From AWTP1-13 sp033764875 (lineage in GTDB: Bacteria; Pseudomonadota; Alphaproteobacteria; Rhizobiales; Hyphomicrobiaceae): 64,000 nt of DNA. A program made the position numbers and the translations under genes. The stretch spans positions 1-64,000 of the forward strand of contig JANRIO010000072.1 of the NCBI GenBank assembly GCA_033764875.1. Direction: 5' to 3'. The notes beneath the pieces were generated by a model, which searched no databases, was not told the origin of the DNA, and saw only the letters and a program-made list of their open reading frames with translations. Below are positions 61,936-64,000 of the stretch, in pieces (the first letter of the stretch is position 1; each line of letters begins with the position of its first letter).

Positions 61936-62847
61936 ATGATCATCCGCGTGCTCGGCTCCGCCGCCGGCGGAGGCTTCCCCCAGCTCAACTGCGCCTGCCG
62001 CCTCTGCCGCGGCGTGCGCCGGGGCGAGGCGGGTCTTGCGGCGCGCACGCAGACGAGCCTTGCCGTCAGCGTCGACGGCGAGCGCTGGCTTCTTCTCAAT
62101 GCTTCGCCCGATCTGCGCGCCCAGCTCGCCGCGGCACCGGCCCTGCAGGCGCAGGCCGGCACGGGCGTGCGCAACAGCCCCATCGGCGCCGTGGTGCTGA
62201 CCAACGGCGATGTCGATGCCGTGGCGGGCCTGCTCGGCCTGCGCGAGGGCTTCGCCTTCGATCTCTACGCCGCCGGACCGGTGCTCGAGGCGCTGGCCGG
62301 CAACGCCATCTTCAACGTGCTGGCACCGGGCCTCGTCCCGCGCAGGCCGCTCCCGGTGGGCCGGCCCGTCGAGGTGCTTCCGGGTCTGGCCGTGGAGGCG
62401 TTCCTGGTGCCCGGCAAGACCGCGCTCTACCTGGAGACGGAGGCGCCCGACTTCGGCACGCGGGCGGGCGACACCATCGGCCTCGAGGTACGCGGCACGG
62501 CCGGCGGCGCGCGCTTCTTCTTCGTCCCCTCCTGCGCCGGTGTCGATGCCGCGTTGCGCGCGCGCCTGGCCGGGGCGCCGCTGGTGCTCTTCGACGGCAC
62601 CCTCTACACTGACGACGAGATGATCGCCCAGGGCCTCTCGCCCAAGACGGGTCAACGCATGGGACACATGGCGATGGCGGGTCCGGCCGGCTCCGTGGCA
62701 GCGCTTGCCGACGTCGCCATCGCGCGCCGCATCTTCATCCACATCAACAACTCCAACCCCGTCCTCGATGCGAGCAGCCCCGAGCGCCGGGCGGTCGAGA
62801 CGGCGGGCTGGGAGATCGCCGCGGACGGCATGGAGATCGAGCTATGA
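61936..62847 (+). CDS. pqqB: PQQ biosynthesis protein PqqB
   Basis: 303-residue metallo-beta-lactamase-fold oxygenase proposed to hydroxylate the cross-linked Tyr in PQQ synthesis. The start VLGSAAGGGFPQLNCACRLC is diagnostic, though Leu replaces the usual Trp after PQ. NASPDLRAQL, FDGTLYTDDEM and HINNSNPVLD follow. The ATG at 61936 matches the family N-terminus; an ATG at 61897 adds 13 unlike residues. Overlaps pqqC by ATGA. Confidence 0.94.
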   Translation: MIIRVLGSAAGGGFPQLNCACRLCRGVRRGEAGLAARTQTSLAVSVDGERWLLLNASPDLRAQLAAAPALQAQAGTGVRNSPIGAVVLTNGDVDAVAGLLGLREGFAFDLYAAGPVLEALAGNAIFNVLAPGLVPRRPLPVGRPVEVLPGLAVEAFLVPGKTALYLETEAPDFGTRAGDTIGLEVRGTAGGARFFFVPSCAGVDAALRARLAGAPLVLFDGTLYTDDEMIAQGLSPKTGQRMGHMAMAGPAGSVAALADVAIARRIFIHINNSNPVLDASSPERRAVETAGWEIAADGMEIEL

Positions 62848-63581
62848 CGGAAAGCCTGATGAGCCCCGCCGAGCTCGAGGCCGCCATTCGCGCCGTCGGC
62901 GCCGAGCGCTATCACGACAAGCACCCCTTCCACCACCTGCTGCACGGCGGCAAGCTCGGCAAGGGCCAGGTCCAGGCCTGGGCCCTCAACCGCTACTGCT
63001 ACCAGGCGGGCGTGCCGCGCAAGGACGCAGCCCTCATCAGCCGCGTGGAGGATCGCGAGCTGCGCCGCGAGTGGGTGCATCGCATCCACGACCACGACGG
63101 CCTCGGCGGCGAGGAGGGCGGCATCGAGCGCTGGCTCGTGCTCACCGACGTGCTGGGGCTCGACCGCGGCTACGTCGTGTCCATGCAGGGCGCGCTGCCC
63201 GCGACGCGCTTTGCCGTCGAGGCCTACGTGCGCTTCGTGCGCGAGATGCCGCTGCTCGATGCGGTCGCCTCCTCGCTGACCGAGCTGTTCGCGCCCCGCA
63301 TCCACAAGGAGCGCATCGCCGGCATGCTGGAGAGCTACGATTTCGTCGGCGAGCGGGCCATGCAGTACTTCCGCCGCCGCCTCGACCAGGCCAACCGCGA
63401 TTCCGACTTCGCCCTCGACTACGTCAAGCGCTGCGCGCGCACGCCGCAGGAGCAGCAGGCGGCCATCGCCGCCGTGCGCTTCAAGTGCGACGTGCTGTGG
63501 GCCCAGCTCGACGCCCTGCATCATGCCTATGTCACGCCGGGCCTGATCCCGCCCGGCGCCTTCCGGCCGGAGGCGACGTGA
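62844..63581 (+). CDS. pqqC: PQQ synthase PqqC
   Basis: 245-residue cofactor-free oxidase that closes the ring and performs the final eight-electron oxidation to PQQ. All-helical haem-oxygenase-like fold with HPFHHLLHGGKL, NRYCYQAGVPRKDA, HDHDGLGGEEGGIERW and YVKRCARTPQEQ, matching the family. Separate from pqqD, unlike the PqqCD fusion of Methylobacterium. Ends TGATG with pqqD. Confidence 0.95.
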   Translation: MTESLMSPAELEAAIRAVGAERYHDKHPFHHLLHGGKLGKGQVQAWALNRYCYQAGVPRKDAALISRVEDRELRREWVHRIHDHDGLGGEEGGIERWLVLTDVLGLDRGYVVSMQGALPATRFAVEAYVRFVREMPLLDAVASSLTELFAPRIHKERIAGMLESYDFVGERAMQYFRRRLDQANRDSDFALDYVKRCARTPQEQQAAIAAVRFKCDVLWAQLDALHHAYVTPGLIPPGAFRPEAT

Positions 63582-63874
63582 TGGCAGCCATCGAGCGCGC
63601 CATCATCGGTGAGGCCTCGCGCCCGCGGTTGGCCCGCAGCGTCATGCTGCGCGAGGACAAGGCGCGCGGCGCCTGGCGCATCCTGGCGCCCGAGCGCGTC
63701 TTCACGCCCGATCCGGTCGCCATCGAGGTTCTGCGCCTGTGCGACGGGCAGCGCGACTGCGCCGAGATCGCCCGCGTGTTGGCGCTGAGCTACGAGGCGG
63801 ACGCGGGCGCCATCCTCGCCGATATCCTGCCGATGCTGCAGGATCTCGCCGACAAGGGGGTGATCGAGGCGTGA
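63581..63874 (+). CDS. pqqD: PQQ peptide chaperone PqqD
   Basis: 97-residue RiPP recognition element that holds PqqA for PqqE. Typical PRLARSVMLREDKARGAWRI, LAPERVF and a C-terminal winged-helix part with EIARVLA and DILPMLQDLADKGVIEA. The start overlaps the pqqC stop by one base and its stop overlaps pqqE by four. Confidence 0.93.
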   Translation: MAAIERAIIGEASRPRLARSVMLREDKARGAWRILAPERVFTPDPVAIEVLRLCDGQRDCAEIARVLALSYEADAGAILADILPMLQDLADKGVIEA

Positions 63875-64000
63875 GCGAGCCCTCTCTCCCGACCGATGCT
63901 GCCCGGCCGCCTTCGCCGCCGCCCTTGGGCCTGCTCGCCGAGCTCACGCACCGCTGTCCGCTGCAATGCCCCTACTGCTCCAACCCCCTCGCCCTCGAGC
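63871..64000 (+). CDS. pqqE: Radical SAM PqqE, 3' end outside window
   Basis: First 43 residues of PqqE, which cross-links Glu and Tyr of PqqA. The radical SAM cluster motif is visible as C29-x3-C33-x2-C36 (CPLQCPYC), followed by SNPLALE as in known PqqE. The GTG at 63871 overlaps pqqD as GTGA. The rest lies beyond the window. Confidence 0.93.
   Translation, partial: MSEPSLPTDAARPPSPPPLGLLAELTHRCPLQCPYCSNPLALE

Overview
The window is GC-rich and densely packed. Operons are joined by ATGA, GTGA and TGATG overlaps. The gene content (TRAP and Bug-type substrate-binding proteins, a BMP-type purine ABC importer, XdhABC, PuuD, a full pqq operon, an MdtABC-like efflux system) fits an aerobic alphaproteobacterium, probably Hyphomicrobiales. 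The genus cannot be told from sequence reading alone. No tRNA, rRNA, CRISPR array, insertion sequence, phage gene or integrase was seen, so this looks like ordinary chromosome.

Positions 1-15,970 hold envelope and general genes. There are two tandem M23 (LytM) endopeptidases, then a HAD hydrolase with a queuosine-precursor transporter. An envelope-glycan group follows: a PAP2 phosphatase, two GT39 transferases and a GT2-GtrA fusion. After it come a GST, an Fsr-like MFS exporter, ferredoxin-NADP reductase, a small lipoprotein, a cyclic amidohydrolase, YccF, PPK2 and a rhomboid protease. Positions 16,080-25,150 are a leftward efflux operon (OMF lipoprotein, adaptor, two RND permeases). Positions 25,690-31,700 carry a serine hydrolase, a CoA-transferase/Bug pair facing a LysR regulator, and two VOC-type proteins, one fused to DUF1428.

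Positions 31,900-50,500 are a purine island that encodes every step from guanine to allantoin: guanine deaminase, xanthine dehydrogenase XdhABC, urate hydroxylase PuuD and a UraD-UraH fusion. An 8-oxoguanine deaminase provides a side entry to urate. Uptake is covered by a Tsx-like outer-membrane channel, a BMP-type ABC importer and an NCS2 permease. A RutR-like TetR regulator sits inside the island. An identical 15-bp element resembling the RutR operator lies upstream of both the permease and the Tsx gene, 12 kb apart, which suggests one regulon.

Positions 50,550-59,100 hold a leftward MarR-iorA-iorB-M20 peptidase operon facing a DctPQM TRAP transporter. Positions 59,130-64,000 hold an orphan molybdopterin oxidoreductase facing pqqABCDE, whose pqqE runs off the window. 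Perfect intercistronic hairpins follow bmp, dctP and pqqA, the genes whose products are needed in excess. No new defence or mobile system was found. The most useful leads are the purine regulon, these RNA hairpins, a possible RBS-masking leader before the second M23 gene, and the undefined substrate of the MarR/Ior/TRAP locus.
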